64,000 bases of DNA from DAITPV01 sp050692555 (GCA_050692555.1 JBOGVS010000002.1:1-64000), one strand, 5' to 3'; shown: positions 33,745 to 42,080, counted from the stretch's first letter. The notes: generated by a model from the letters alone, not told the origin. Numbers and translations are program-made.

Positions 33745-33897
33745 ATGGCTCAGTACGAGGCGTACTGCGTGAAGTGCAAGGCTAAGCGGGAGTTCGAGGG
33801 CGAAGTGGTCACGCTGAAGAACGGGAGGCGGGCCGCCAAGGGCAAGTGCCCGGTGTGCGGCACGACAGTGATGCGGATCCTCGGCAAGAACGACTAG
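33745..33897 (+). CDS. DUF5679-type small zinc-ribbon protein
   Basis: 50 residues from an ATG with GAGGAGG five bases upstream. It is almost entirely a zinc ribbon, AYCVKCKAKRE then GKCPVCGTTVMRILGK, with two CxxC knuckles about 25 residues apart. This matches DUF5679, a small conserved protein of unknown function. The stop overlaps the convergent stop of a receiver-protein gene by four bases. Confidence 0.85.
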   Translation: MAQYEAYCVKCKAKREFEGEVVTLKNGRRAAKGKCPVCGTTVMRILGKND

Positions 33898-34349
33898 CTC
33901 GGCTGGTCGAACGCGCTCTCCAAGCGGTACAGGAGCTCCGCCTTCTGGAGCTCCGCCTTCCGCCGCTCCGCGAGCTGCTCGGGGCTCTGCCGCAGGGTGT
34001 CCTCGACCGCCTCGGTCAGGGCCGAGGGGTCGAAGGGCTTGGTCAGGTATTGGTCGACTCCCAAGCGCCATCCGTTCATGAAGTCGCGCTCCGAGGTCCG
34101 GGCGGTGAGCATGATCACCCTGGTGTTGCTTCGGATCCCCTTTCGGTTCATCTCCTCGAGGACGTTCCATCCCGAGACGGGGCCGAGCATCAGGTCGAGG
34201 ACCACCAGCTCGTAGTGCTGGGCGGCCAGCTTCTCCAGGGCCTCGGCCCCCGAGGACGCCTCCTCGGACTCGTAGCCCCCCAGGTCCAGCACCCGGGTCA
34301 CCAGGCGGCGGACTGACTCGTCGTCCTCAACAACCAGGATCTTGCTCAT
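33894..34349 (-). CDS. Single-domain response regulator with conserved C-terminal helical tail (copy 1)
   Basis: 151 residues. Complete receiver domain: ILVVEDDESVRRLV, phospho-Asp in LVVLDLMLG, Thr in VIMLTAR, Lys in YLTKPFDP. A charged helix of about 30 residues follows (LRQSPEQLAERRKAELQKAE, LLYRLESAF). There is no DNA-binding or enzymatic output domain. The next gene on this strand encodes a close paralogue with the same tail, so the tail is probably functional, perhaps an interaction helix. No kinase lies nearby. Confidence 0.9.
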   Translation of the reverse strand: MSKILVVEDDESVRRLVTRVLDLGGYESEEASSGAEALEKLAAQHYELVVLDLMLGPVSGWNVLEEMNRKGIRSNTRVIMLTARTSERDFMNGWRLGVDQYLTKPFDPSALTEAVEDTLRQSPEQLAERRKAELQKAELLYRLESAFDQPS

Positions 34350-34384
34350 CCTGAGACTCCCATCGGCCGGCTGCTTCCCTCAGT

Positions 34385-34849
34385 TTAGGACTCCCCCTCG
34401 GGCTCCTGAAAGGAGGTCTCCAGCTTGAGAAGCAGCTGGGCCCTGGCCAGCTCCGTCTTCCGCCGCACGGCCAGCTCCTCGGGGGTCTGCTCGAGGACCT
34501 GCCGAACGGCGTTCTGCACGACTTCGGGGTCGAAGGGCTTGGTGAGGTACTCGTCGACCCCGTGGGTCCACCCCAGCACGAAGTCCCACTCCTCAGACCG
34601 CGCGGTCAGGGCCAGGACCCGGGTCCCGCCCCGAAGCCCGAGGCGCTCGACCTCCGTCAGCACGTCCCAGCCGGACATCTGCCCGAGCATGACGTCCAGG
34701 ACCACGACCTCGTAGTCGTTCTCGGTCAGTCGGGCCAGGGCTTGCTCGCCGGAAGCCGCCTCGTCCACCTCGTGCCCGGCCGACCGCAGGACCGCTTCCA
34801 GAAGGCCCCGGATGGCCCCCTCGTCCTCGACCACCAGCACCCGTGCCAT
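34385..34849 (-). CDS. Single-domain response regulator with conserved C-terminal helical tail (copy 2)
   Basis: 154 residues from the ATG that starts MARVLVVEDE. Receiver residues are intact: VEDEGAIRGLL, VVVLDVMLGQMSGWDV, VLALTAR, YLTKPFDP. The tail LEQTPEELAVRRKTELARAQ and LLLKLETSFQEPEGES parallels that of the neighbour, 35 bases away. The pair looks like a tandem duplication. It lies about 50 bases after the Rrf2-type regulator gene and could share its transcript. Confidence 0.9.
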   Translation of the reverse strand: MARVLVVEDEGAIRGLLEAVLRSAGHEVDEAASGEQALARLTENDYEVVVLDVMLGQMSGWDVLTEVERLGLRGGTRVLALTARSEEWDFVLGWTHGVDEYLTKPFDPEVVQNAVRQVLEQTPEELAVRRKTELARAQLLLKLETSFQEPEGES

Positions 34850-34902
34850 AGCCTTGGCATCGGCGTGATGGAAGGCCAGGTTGAGGAGGACCTGAGGGGC
34901 GG

Positions 34903-35382
34903 TTAGCCGGGCTGGCCGGAGGGGCGGAGGAGGTCCTCGGGGGACCACACCGGGCTTTCGGGCGCCACTCGCCGGTGTCGCTCTGCCAGTTCCGCGACCG
35001 TGGTGCGCTCGAACACCTGGCGGACCGCGAGGTGGACGTCGCCCCACAGCTCCTGGAGGCCGCACCGGCCGTCCTGGAAGCACGTGTGATCCGCGGTGTC
35101 CAAGCAGTACATCGGGTAGAAGCTGCCCTCCATGACGTCGATGACATCGGCCACCCGGATCCCGCGGGCATCCCGGGCCAGCCGGCACCCGCCCCCCGCG
35201 CCCCGGAAGGACTCCACCAGTCCCGCCTTGTGAAGAGCGGCGAGCTGCTGCTCGAGGAAACGGAGGGGCACCCCCTGGGCGGCTGCGATCTCGCGGGCGG
35301 GGACCGGCCCCTGGCCTTGCCGCAGGGCCAGCTCCACCATGGCCCGAAGGGCGTACTCGGTCTTCTGTGAAACCCTGAACAT
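34903..35382 (-). CDS. Rrf2-family transcriptional regulator, probable Fe-S sensor
   Basis: 159 residues. The N-terminal winged helix is typical of Rrf2 (VSQKTEYALRAMVELAL, VPLRFLEQQLAALHKAGLVE, SFRGAGGGCRLARDA, IRVADVIDVMEG). Three Cys follow in YCLDTADHTCFQDGRCGLQ (C-x7-C-x5-C), close to the cluster-binding spacing of IscR, NsrR and RirA, so it likely carries an iron-sulfur cluster. It is divergent from a DUF4395-thioredoxin pair, with a 23-bp dyad in between that is a good operator candidate. It probably senses iron, nitric oxide or redox state. Confidence 0.92.
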   Translation of the reverse strand: MFRVSQKTEYALRAMVELALRQGQGPVPAREIAAAQGVPLRFLEQQLAALHKAGLVESFRGAGGGCRLARDARGIRVADVIDVMEGSFYPMYCLDTADHTCFQDGRCGLQELWGDVHLAVRQVFERTTVAELAERHRRVAPESPVWSPEDLLRPSGQPG

Positions 35383-35443
35383 CCCGGCCTTCCCTGAGGG
35401 TACGGGGGAGCGGCGAAAGCTGCAACGACACTCCCTTGTCCTA

Positions 35444-35466
35444 AATCATATCTCACTGATAGGATT
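35444..35466. promoter_or_regulatory. Probable Rrf2-type operator in divergent promoter region
   Basis: AATCATATC, five bases, GATAGGATT: inverted arms of nine bases with one mismatch. It is the most AT-rich patch nearby, as expected for a promoter, and lies between the divergent Rrf2 and DUF4395 genes. Size and spacing fit known Rrf2-family sites. It would let the regulator control both itself and the thioredoxin operon. Confidence 0.7.
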
Positions 35467-35494
35467 CAGGGTTCCGAGCGCCCGAGGAGGGATC

Positions 35495-35989
35495 GTGAGC
35501 CAGTCCGCCATGGTGGACCCCCGCCAGCCCCGCCTGGGGCAAGCCATCACCGGAGTCACCCTGCTGGTCGGGTTCGTCTTCGAGTGGCCGCTGGTGCTGC
35601 CGGTGATCGCGGTGGTCCTGGCCGGGGCCTCGCTCCTGGGCCCGGCCTTCAACCTGTACGCCCACCTGTTCCGGCTGGCTCGGCAGACGCTGCGCTTCGG
35701 CCCGCCGGAGGTGCTGGAAGAGGCGGCTCCTCCTCGGTTCGCCAACACGCTGGGCTTCGTGTTCCTCTCGGTGGCTTCCGTGGCGTACTTCGCCTTCGAT
35801 CCGCCGCTCGCCGGTGGGTGGGTGGCCTGGGGGCTGGGGCTGCTCGTCTCCGGGCTGGCCCTCCTGTCCGCCACCACCGGGCTGTGCGTGGGCTGCGAGT
35901 TCTACGTCTGGGCGCGCCGCATCGCCACCAGGGGCCGGGTCCGCGGAAGGCTCACCGCACCGGCAGAAGGCGCCGGAGCTTCGGGATGA
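35495..35989 (+). CDS. DUF4395 membrane protein
   Basis: 164 residues from a GTG preceded by GAGGAGGGA. Four hydrophobic segments: GQAITGVTLLVGFVF, LVLPVIAVVLAGASLLG, TLGFVFLSVASVAYF and WVAWGLGLLVSGLALLSA. The family Cys motif TGLCVGCEFYVWARR is at the end. DUF4395 proteins often neighbour thioredoxins, thiosulfate sulfurtransferases or TlpA-like proteins and are thought to have a thiol or sulfur-trafficking role, unproven. Its TGA overlaps the next ATG. Confidence 0.88.
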   Translation: MSQSAMVDPRQPRLGQAITGVTLLVGFVFEWPLVLPVIAVVLAGASLLGPAFNLYAHLFRLARQTLRFGPPEVLEEAAPPRFANTLGFVFLSVASVAYFAFDPPLAGGWVAWGLGLLVSGLALLSATTGLCVGCEFYVWARRIATRGRVRGRLTAPAEGAGASG

Positions 35990-36372
35990 GCCTCCGGCTC
36001 GCACTAGCGGCCGGGGTGCTCCTGGTGCTTGCGGGGGGCCTGGCCCTGTGGCGCCGTCCGCCCCGGCGACTGGGACTGCTGGAGCTCGGCGAGCTCGGGG
36101 TCCGGGGTCCGGCGATCGTCCAGTTCACCACCCGGTCCTGCGCGCCGTGCAAGGCAGCCGTTCCCCGGCTCGAGGCCGCCGCCCAGGACACCGAGGTTCC
36201 GTTCGTTCAGATCGACGTGGGCGATCGACCAGAGGTGGCTCGGCGCTACGGGATCAGAACGGTTCCCACCATCGCGGTCACCGGGCGGGGAGGACGGGTG
36301 TTGGAGGTGTGGACTCGCCTGCCCCATGACGGACGGGTGGCCGAGACCGCCCGACGCGCGGTGGCCTCCTAG
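35986..36372 (+). CDS. Membrane-anchored thioredoxin-like protein
   Basis: 128 residues. An N-terminal helix (LALAAGVLLVLAGGLALW) anchors a small thioredoxin domain: PAIVQFTTRSCAPCKAAVPR with CAPC active site, VPFVQIDVGDRPEVARRYGI, RTVPTIAV with the cis-Pro. Orientation of the helix places the domain outside or at the membrane face (not certain). It forms a coupled pair with DUF4395 (ATGA overlap) under the probable Rrf2 operator, so a redox- or sulfur-stress role is reasonable. It ends four bases inside the convergent thrC stop. Confidence 0.9.
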   Translation: MSLRLALAAGVLLVLAGGLALWRRPPRRLGLLELGELGVRGPAIVQFTTRSCAPCKAAVPRLEAAAQDTEVPFVQIDVGDRPEVARRYGIRTVPTIAVTGRGGRVLEVWTRLPHDGRVAETARRAVAS

Positions 36373-37592
36373 ACGCCGGCCGCTTCCCGGAGCTCCTGGA
36401 GCGAGGGCGAGACCGTGAAAGCCGGGCCCACGTGCTCCTCGAGGGCCTCCACGGTCTTGAACCCGGACCCCGTCACGTAGGCCACGACCACCTCGTCCTC
36501 GCCGATCGCTCCGGACTCCCGGAGCCGCCGCAGGCACCCGATCGTCACGCCCCCGGCCGTCTCCGCGAACAGCCCTTCGGTCTCCGCCAGGAGCCGCATC
36601 GCCGTCACGATCTCTTCGTCGCTCACGTCCTCGATGGCCCCACCGGTCTCCGTGGCCACCCGAACGGCGAGGTATCCGTCCGCAGGGTTGCCGATGGCCA
36701 GGGACTTGGCCACGGTGTCCGGCTTCACCGGCCGGACCTCCTCGGTGCCGGCCTTGAACGCGGTGGCCACCGGGGAACAGCCCGTGGCCTGAGCCCCGGA
36801 GATGCGCACCGGGCGTGCCTCCACCAGCCCCACCGCGGTGAACTGATCGAACGCGCGGTGGATCTTGGTGAGCAGCGCGCCGGATGCGATGGGGACCACC
36901 ACATGGTCGGGGAGCCGCCAGCCGAGCTGCTCGGCGGTCTCGAAGCCCAGGGTCTTCGAACCCTCCGCGTAGTACGGGCGGAGATTCACGTTCACGAATG
37001 CCCAGGGGAAGACCTCCGCCGCCTCCGAGCACAGCCGGTTGACGTCGTCGTAGGTCCCCTTGACCGCCACAACGGTGGCCCCGAACGCCGCGGTGGCCAC
37101 GATCTTGGCCCGCTCGAGATCCCAGGGCAGGAACACGTACGCCCCCAGTCCCGCGGAGGCAGCATGCGCCGCGGTGGCGTTGGCCAGGTTCCCGGTCGAC
37201 GCGCAGGCGACCACGTCGAACCCGAACGACCGGGCGTTGGTCACGGCCACCGACACCACCCGGTCCTTGAACGAGCCCGTGGGGTTGCAGGTGTCGTCCT
37301 TGAGCCACAGCTCCCGGATCCCCAGGGCCTGCCCCAGCCTTCGAGCCCGGCGCAGCGGGGTGAACCCGGCACCCAGGTCCACCGGTGGCTCGGGGGGTGC
37401 CGGAAGCAAGGGCCGGTAGCGCCACAACGTCGGAGGGCCCTCTTCGATGTCCCGGGCGGTCAGGCGGCCGGCGAGCCCCTCGAGGTCGTAGTCAACCTCG
37501 AGGGGTCCGAAGCAGGCGGCGCAGATCGACAACGGGTCCGCCGGGTATCGGCGGCCGCACTCACGACAGACGAGGCCGGTGACATTCTCCAT
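36369..37592 (-). CDS. thrC: Threonine synthase
   Basis: 407 residues. An N-terminal zinc ribbon (LVCRECGRRYPADP, ICAACFGPLEVDYD) precedes the PLP fold. The PLP lysine is in DDTCNPTGSFKDRVVS; the phosphate loop is CASTGNLANATAAHA. C-terminal VTGSGFKT is also typical. It converts O-phosphohomoserine to threonine. The zinc-ribbon form is common in archaea and actinobacteria. The upstream region shared with the divergent gpgS gene has no clear Shine-Dalgarno for this ATG. Confidence 0.93.
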   Translation of the reverse strand: MENVTGLVCRECGRRYPADPLSICAACFGPLEVDYDLEGLAGRLTARDIEEGPPTLWRYRPLLPAPPEPPVDLGAGFTPLRRARRLGQALGIRELWLKDDTCNPTGSFKDRVVSVAVTNARSFGFDVVACASTGNLANATAAHAASAGLGAYVFLPWDLERAKIVATAAFGATVVAVKGTYDDVNRLCSEAAEVFPWAFVNVNLRPYYAEGSKTLGFETAEQLGWRLPDHVVVPIASGALLTKIHRAFDQFTAVGLVEARPVRISGAQATGCSPVATAFKAGTEEVRPVKPDTVAKSLAIGNPADGYLAVRVATETGGAIEDVSDEEIVTAMRLLAETEGLFAETAGGVTIGCLRRLRESGAIGEDEVVVAYVTGSGFKTVEALEEHVGPAFTVSPSLQELREAAGV

Positions 37593-37669
37593 GATGGGCG
37601 AGCCGGGCGGCGGCGGCCGGCCCGGAAATGCTACTCGGCTTGACGACCGCGTGTATCATCCCGCCTGCT

Positions 37670-38635
37670 GTGCTGCCGATCGAGTGGTTCGAGGGCCGCA
37701 CGTTCCACCACCAGCGGTTCGGCGACCTCCGGATCCTGGCCCAGGCCAAGGAGTCGCAGGGGGTCTCCGTCTCCGTGTGCATCCCCGCGCTCAACGAGGA
37801 GGCCACCATCGGCAACATCGTGGGAGCCATCCGCAAGGTGTTGATGCGGCGCCACGGCCTGGTCGACGAGCTCGTGGTCATTGACTCCTCCTCCACCGAC
37901 CGCACCGCGCGAGCGGCGGAGAAGGCCGGAGCCACGGTGATCCAGGATCGCGACGTCCTCCCCGACCTCGAGCCGTTGAGCGGCAAGGGCGAGGCCATGT
38001 GGAAGAGCCTGTTCGTCACCCGGGGGGACGTGGTCGCCTGGCTGGACGCCGACATTCAGGAGTTCCATCCGCGGTTCGTGTACGGAGTCCTGGGCCCGAT
38101 CCTCACCGACCCCGGGATCGGGTTCGTGAAGGCTTTCTACGAGCGTCCCTTGCAGAACCAGGGGAAGGTGTCTGAGGCAGGCGGGGGCCGGGTGACCGAG
38201 CTCATGGCCCGCCCGGTGATCAACATGTTCTGGCCGTATCTGGCCCCGGTGATCCAGCCCCTGTCGGGAGAGTGCGCCGGGCGCCGGGCGCTCCTGGAGC
38301 AGGTCCCCTTCTTCACCGGCTACGGAGTGGATCTCGGGATGCTGATCGACGTCGGCGAGCGGTTCGGCCTGGAGGCCATGGCCCAGGTGGACCTGGACCG
38401 TCGGATCCACCGGAACCGAACCCTCGGTGAGCTGTCCCGGATGTCCTATGCCATCTTCCAAGTGGCGGTCCGGCGACTGACCTCCTCGGGACGACTGGCC
38501 CTGTCCTCCGGTCCGAGCCCGGGTCTGTACCAGTTCGAGCGCGGGCCCGCGGGGACCAGGATGGAGCCGGCGCTCATCGACGTCCGCGAGCGGCCTCCGG
38601 CGATCACCATCGCCGGATACGGTGCCGCTCGTTGA
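37670..38635 (+). CDS. gpgS: Glucosyl-3-phosphoglycerate synthase (GT81)
   Basis: 321 residues from a GTG (VLPIEWFEGRTFHHQRFG); an upstream ATG at 37628 would add 14 residues of poor match. It transfers glucose from an NDP-glucose to 3-phosphoglycerate, the first step to glucosylglycerate and methylglucose lipopolysaccharides. Family motifs: SVCIPALNEEATIGNIVGAI, VVIDSSSTDRTARAA, DRDVLPDLEPLSGKGEAMWK, WLDADIQEFHPRFV and PLSGECAGRRALLEQVPFFT. TATCAT about 11 bases before the GTG hints at a near-leaderless message. A HAD phosphatase follows in overlap. Confidence 0.94.
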   Translation: MLPIEWFEGRTFHHQRFGDLRILAQAKESQGVSVSVCIPALNEEATIGNIVGAIRKVLMRRHGLVDELVVIDSSSTDRTARAAEKAGATVIQDRDVLPDLEPLSGKGEAMWKSLFVTRGDVVAWLDADIQEFHPRFVYGVLGPILTDPGIGFVKAFYERPLQNQGKVSEAGGGRVTELMARPVINMFWPYLAPVIQPLSGECAGRRALLEQVPFFTGYGVDLGMLIDVGERFGLEAMAQVDLDRRIHRNRTLGELSRMSYAIFQVAVRRLTSSGRLALSSGPSPGLYQFERGPAGTRMEPALIDVRERPPAITIAGYGAAR

Positions 38636-39462
38636 GACGAGCAGCCGACCATCTCCCCCACCTCGCCCGATCACTCCGGCCCCGGGCCCTGTACACGGAT
38701 CTCGACGGGACCCTGCTCGGTCCGGGGGCGTCGCTGTTCGCCGCTCCGAGCGGCGGCGTCACCTCCCGGACCGCCGAGGCGGTGGCGGCCCTTCATGCGG
38801 CCCAGATCGACCTGATCCCGGTCTCCGGGCGAACCGAGAGCCAGGTACGCGAGGCCGCTCGGCTCCTGGGAGCCGCGGGGTTCATCGCGGAGCTGGGTGG
38901 GGTGATCGCGTTCGGGGATCGGGTGGAACGGACCCACGGATCCCACCGCGGTCGGGGAACGCCGGTCGAAGCGATGTTCCGTTCGGGAGCACCCGGATTC
39001 CTCATGGAGACCTACCGGGGGCTGCTGGAGCCACACGCACCGTGGGCCCACGCCGCCAGACGGTCCACGATCCTCCTTCGGGGACTCGTCGACCCCCAAG
39101 ACGCCCGGGTCACCCTGGAGCGCGCCGGCTACGGCTGGCTGGACGTGATGGACAACGGGGTGATCCCCGGGACCTACCCGGGACTCTCGGTTCCGGAGGT
39201 CCATGCGTATCACCTGGCGCCGCGGGGCATCGACAAGGCCTCGGCGGTGGCCCGTGACCTGAAGCGTCGCGGTCTCCGGCCGCCGGAGGCGGTGGCCGTG
39301 GGGGACGCGGCGTCGGACCTGGCCCTCGCGCCACACGTCGGCGCGGTGTTCATCGTGCAGAACGCCATCGTGGACGACGGCCCGGACAACGCGTACGTCA
39401 CCGAAGGCGCCTTCGGCGAGGGGTTCGCAGAGGTGGTGTTCGGGCTTCTGGGTAGCGGCTAG
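38632..39462 (+). CDS. HAD-superfamily phosphatase, MPGP-like, probable glucosyl-3-phosphoglycerate phosphatase
   Basis: 276 residues from a TTG overlapping the gpgS stop (TTGA). HAD motif I YTDLDGTLLGPG, motif II VSGRTES, motif III Lys in GIDKASAVARDLKRRG, motif IV VAVGDAASDLALAPH. A C2-type cap lies between, as in mannosyl-3-phosphoglycerate phosphatase and Cof proteins. Coupling to gpgS suggests it dephosphorylates glucosyl-3-phosphoglycerate. Mycobacteria use an unrelated phosphoglycerate-mutase-like GpgP for that step, so the HAD type would be a different solution (inference). Confidence 0.85.
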   Translation: MRRAADHLPHLARSLRPRALYTDLDGTLLGPGASLFAAPSGGVTSRTAEAVAALHAAQIDLIPVSGRTESQVREAARLLGAAGFIAELGGVIAFGDRVERTHGSHRGRGTPVEAMFRSGAPGFLMETYRGLLEPHAPWAHAARRSTILLRGLVDPQDARVTLERAGYGWLDVMDNGVIPGTYPGLSVPEVHAYHLAPRGIDKASAVARDLKRRGLRPPEAVAVGDAASDLALAPHVGAVFIVQNAIVDDGPDNAYVTEGAFGEGFAEVVFGLLGSG

Positions 39463-40766
39463 GAGCGGGGCGACGTCCGCTCCGGCTGGGGCGGAACCGC
39501 GGGAGGTGGCGCGGACACCCGCCGGCGGCGGGGCCCGAGGACACCTCGGAAGACGTTGTGCCACCACGACCCACGTTGTTCCGTCGCCTCGGCGGGGGCC
39601 GTGGCGGCGCCCACCTCGTTCGAGGGTCGCGGCTCGACGCCCGGGGGAACGATGGGGTGCTCGCCGCTCACCGGAGGCGGCCACTGCATCCGGGTGTCCC
39701 ACGCGTGGAGCATGAGGATCTTCACCGCGGCCATCAGCGGAACGGCCAGCAGAATCCCCCACAGCCCCAGCAGCGTTCCTCCCGCCAGCAGCCCGAGCAT
39801 CACGGTGACGGGGTGCAGGCGCACGGTGCGGGCCACGATGTTCGGGCTGAGGATGTGATTGTCGATCTGCTGCACGATCAGCAACGCCACGGCAGAGCCC
39901 ACGGCCAGCGGCCAGCCGGGCTCCAGGCTCAGGAGGCCTTGGCCCCCGGTCTCCGTGGTGAACGCCACCAGCACCGCGACGATGCCGCCGATGAACGGAC
40001 CGATCAACGGGATCAGGTTGAACAGCCCGGTCACCAGCCCCACCACCGCCCAGAAGGGCAGGCCCACGATCCACAGGGCCAGCGCCGAGGCGATCCCCAC
40101 GAACAGGGCCACCAGCAGCTGGCCCCGGAAGAAGCCTCCCACGGCCTGACCGATCTTCCGGAGGACCGATTCCACCTCCGCCCTGCGGCGGGAGGGGATC
40201 ATGGCCCGGAGGCCGCGACGGATCTTCGGCAGGTCCACCAGGAGGTAGAAGGCCAGGATCGGGCCGAGGATGAACACCACGGCCAGCCCGAACAGGCCCC
40301 GGGTGAAGGACAGCAGCCGGCCGAAGAAGTCCACGACGTCCTGGCCTTCGGTGGCGGTCTGGACGTCGAATCCCAGCCTGGAGGCAAGATCCCGGCCCGC
40401 GTCGGTGGCCCGCTCGATGAGATCGGGAGCGGACCGCGCGAAGGCCTCGACCTGCCGGGCCACCACCGGGATCGCCAGGGTGAGCGCGGTGCCGACGATG
40501 GCGATCCCCACGAGGTAGGTGATCAGGGTCCCCCAGACCCTGGGGATCCCCCGACGCTCCAGCCCGGAGACGATGGGGTTCAGGAGATAGACGCCGATCA
40601 TGGCCACGACCAACGGAGGGAAGATCACCCGGATGGGATGGATCGCGTACCGAAACAGGAAGAACCCCAGCACCAGAACGCCGATCAGCGACCAGGCGAC
40701 GATGCCCCACCTCGCGGCTCGGGCCACGAAGGGAGTCTCGAGCTGCGGGGTGCGCTCCGGGTCCAA
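39459..40766 (-). CDS. AI-2E (PerM/TqsA) family membrane permease
   Basis: About 435 residues. Start TTG (LDPERTPQLETPFVARAARW) lies some 12 bases after a perfect TATAAT. Eight or so helices with the AI-2E layout: paired N-terminal helices, amphipathic region (VARQVEAFARSAPDLIERAT), then GLPFWAVVGLVTGLFNLIPL, IGPFIGGIVAVLVAF, QQIDNHILSPNIVARTVRLH and GTLLGLWGILLAVPLMAAVK. A Pro/Arg-rich cytoplasmic tail ends the protein. Members export AI-2, sodium or other solutes. Position between glucosylglycerate and trehalose genes suggests osmotic stress transport (inference). Confidence 0.9.
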   Translation of the reverse strand: MDPERTPQLETPFVARAARWGIVAWSLIGVLVLGFFLFRYAIHPIRVIFPPLVVAMIGVYLLNPIVSGLERRGIPRVWGTLITYLVGIAIVGTALTLAIPVVARQVEAFARSAPDLIERATDAGRDLASRLGFDVQTATEGQDVVDFFGRLLSFTRGLFGLAVVFILGPILAFYLLVDLPKIRRGLRAMIPSRRRAEVESVLRKIGQAVGGFFRGQLLVALFVGIASALALWIVGLPFWAVVGLVTGLFNLIPLIGPFIGGIVAVLVAFTTETGGQGLLSLEPGWPLAVGSAVALLIVQQIDNHILSPNIVARTVRLHPVTVMLGLLAGGTLLGLWGILLAVPLMAAVKILMLHAWDTRMQWPPPVSGEHPIVPPGVEPRPSNEVGAATAPAEATEQRGSWWHNVFRGVLGPRRRRVSAPPPAVPPQPERTSPRS

Positions 40767-40778
40767 GGGTCCGAGCCG

Positions 40779-40784
40779 ATTATA
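40779..40784 (-). promoter_or_regulatory. -10 box of the AI-2E permease gene
   Basis: TATAAT on the minus strand, 12 bases before the TTG start codon, leaves room for only a few leader bases. No good -35 hexamer is seen at 17 bases, and there is no Shine-Dalgarno. This supports a leaderless or nearly leaderless transcript and the TTG start. Confidence 0.6.
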
Positions 40785-40841
40785 CGGGCCGTTCCGGAGA
40801 CCCCCCGGAACCCAGACCAAGCGGTCGATAGACTGAACCCC

Positions 40842-42080
40842 ATGCTCCGTGCCGTCCCCATCGTCGAGCCCAAGAGCGTCGACGACTATATCGAGCACGC
40901 CGGATCCGAGGCCGTCGACCGGCTCAGACAGGCGGCCGATCCACTCAAGGGCTCCCGCTTCGTCCACATCAGCAGCACCGCGTTTGGAGGCGGGGTGGCC
41001 GAGCTGCTCCCCACCCAGGTGGCGCTGCTCCAGGACCTGGGGATCGATGCCGAATGGCAGCTGATCGAGGGTTCGGACGAGTTCTTCACCGTCACCAAGA
41101 TCATGCACAACGCGCTCCAGGGCGCCGGCGTTCCGTGGACGGAGGCGTTCGCGGAGACCTACCTGGACCGGGTGGCCGCCAACGCGGCGCGCTTCGAGGA
41201 CGACGCGGACTTCGTGTTCGCCCACGACGCACAGCCGGTGGCACTTCTGTCGTTCATCGAGGAGAGGGCCCCTCGCAGGGGAAAATGGGCATGGCGGTGT
41301 CACATCGACCTGTCCTACCCCATGGAGGCGGTGTGGTCGTTGCTGGCGGTCCACGCGGCGAGGTACGACGCGGCGGTGTTCACCTTGGAGCAGTTCGTCC
41401 CTCCCCACCTCGGCCCGCGCATCGCGGTCATCCCTCCCTCCATCGACCCGCTGTCCCCGAAGAACGCATTCCTCGACCGTGAGGCGGTGCACGAGATCGT
41501 CACGGCACACGGCATCGACCCCGACCGGCCCACGATGACCCAGGTGTCCCGGTTCGACCCGTGGAAGGACCCTATCGGGGTGATCGAGGCGTACCGCCTG
41601 GCTACCCGAAAGGTCCCCGACCTTCAGCTGGTACTGGTGGGGTCCATGGCCCACGACGACCCCGAGGCGTGGCATTTCCTCGAGCTCAGCCAGGAGCACC
41701 GTCGCGACGACCCCGACGTTCACATCCTCACCAACCTCCAGGACGTGGGACCCGTGGCCGTCAACGCGTTCCAGCGAGCTGCCACCGTGGCGGTCCAGAA
41801 GTCGATCCGCGAGGGGTTCGGGCTGACCGCCTCCGAGGCCATGTGGAAGGAGCGTCCCGTGGTGGCCGGGAACGCCGGCGGGTTGACCCTCCAGATCGAG
41901 GACGGAGTATCCGGCTTCCTGGCCGACTCGGTGGAGGCGTGCGCCGACCGGGTGGTCACCCTGCTCCGTGACCCCGGTCTCCGGGAGTCGATGGGGAAGG
42001 CGGGCAAGCAACGGGTCAGGGAGCATTTCCTGACCGTCCGAGAGCTGACCGACTACCTCGAGCTCCTGGCGTCACTGTGA
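40842..42080 (+). CDS. treT: Trehalose synthase, glycosyltransferring (GT4, TreT)
   Basis: 412 residues. TreT joins NDP-glucose and glucose to trehalose in one step. N-terminal half: FVHISSTAFGGGVAELLPTQ, ALLQDLGIDAEWQLIEGSDE, TKIMHNALQG, and WRCHIDLSYP. C-terminal Rossmann half: TQVSRFDPWKDPIGVIEAYR, VLVGSMAHDDPEAW, and the E-x7-E motif REGFGLTASEAMWKERPVV. No close Shine-Dalgarno precedes the ATG. The gene is coupled by GTGA to otsA, so one transcript encodes two routes to trehalose. The divergent permease start lies about 75 bases away. Confidence 0.92.
   Translation: MLRAVPIVEPKSVDDYIEHAGSEAVDRLRQAADPLKGSRFVHISSTAFGGGVAELLPTQVALLQDLGIDAEWQLIEGSDEFFTVTKIMHNALQGAGVPWTEAFAETYLDRVAANAARFEDDADFVFAHDAQPVALLSFIEERAPRRGKWAWRCHIDLSYPMEAVWSLLAVHAARYDAAVFTLEQFVPPHLGPRIAVIPPSIDPLSPKNAFLDREAVHEIVTAHGIDPDRPTMTQVSRFDPWKDPIGVIEAYRLATRKVPDLQLVLVGSMAHDDPEAWHFLELSQEHRRDDPDVHILTNLQDVGPVAVNAFQRAATVAVQKSIREGFGLTASEAMWKERPVVAGNAGGLTLQIEDGVSGFLADSVEACADRVVTLLRDPGLRESMGKAGKQRVREHFLTVRELTDYLELLASL

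Noticed and set aside
37640..37669. TTGACG and TATCAT as a promoter pair for gpgS
   Set aside because: The hexamers are only eight bases apart, too close for a sigma-70-type promoter; only the -10-like element is kept as a hint.
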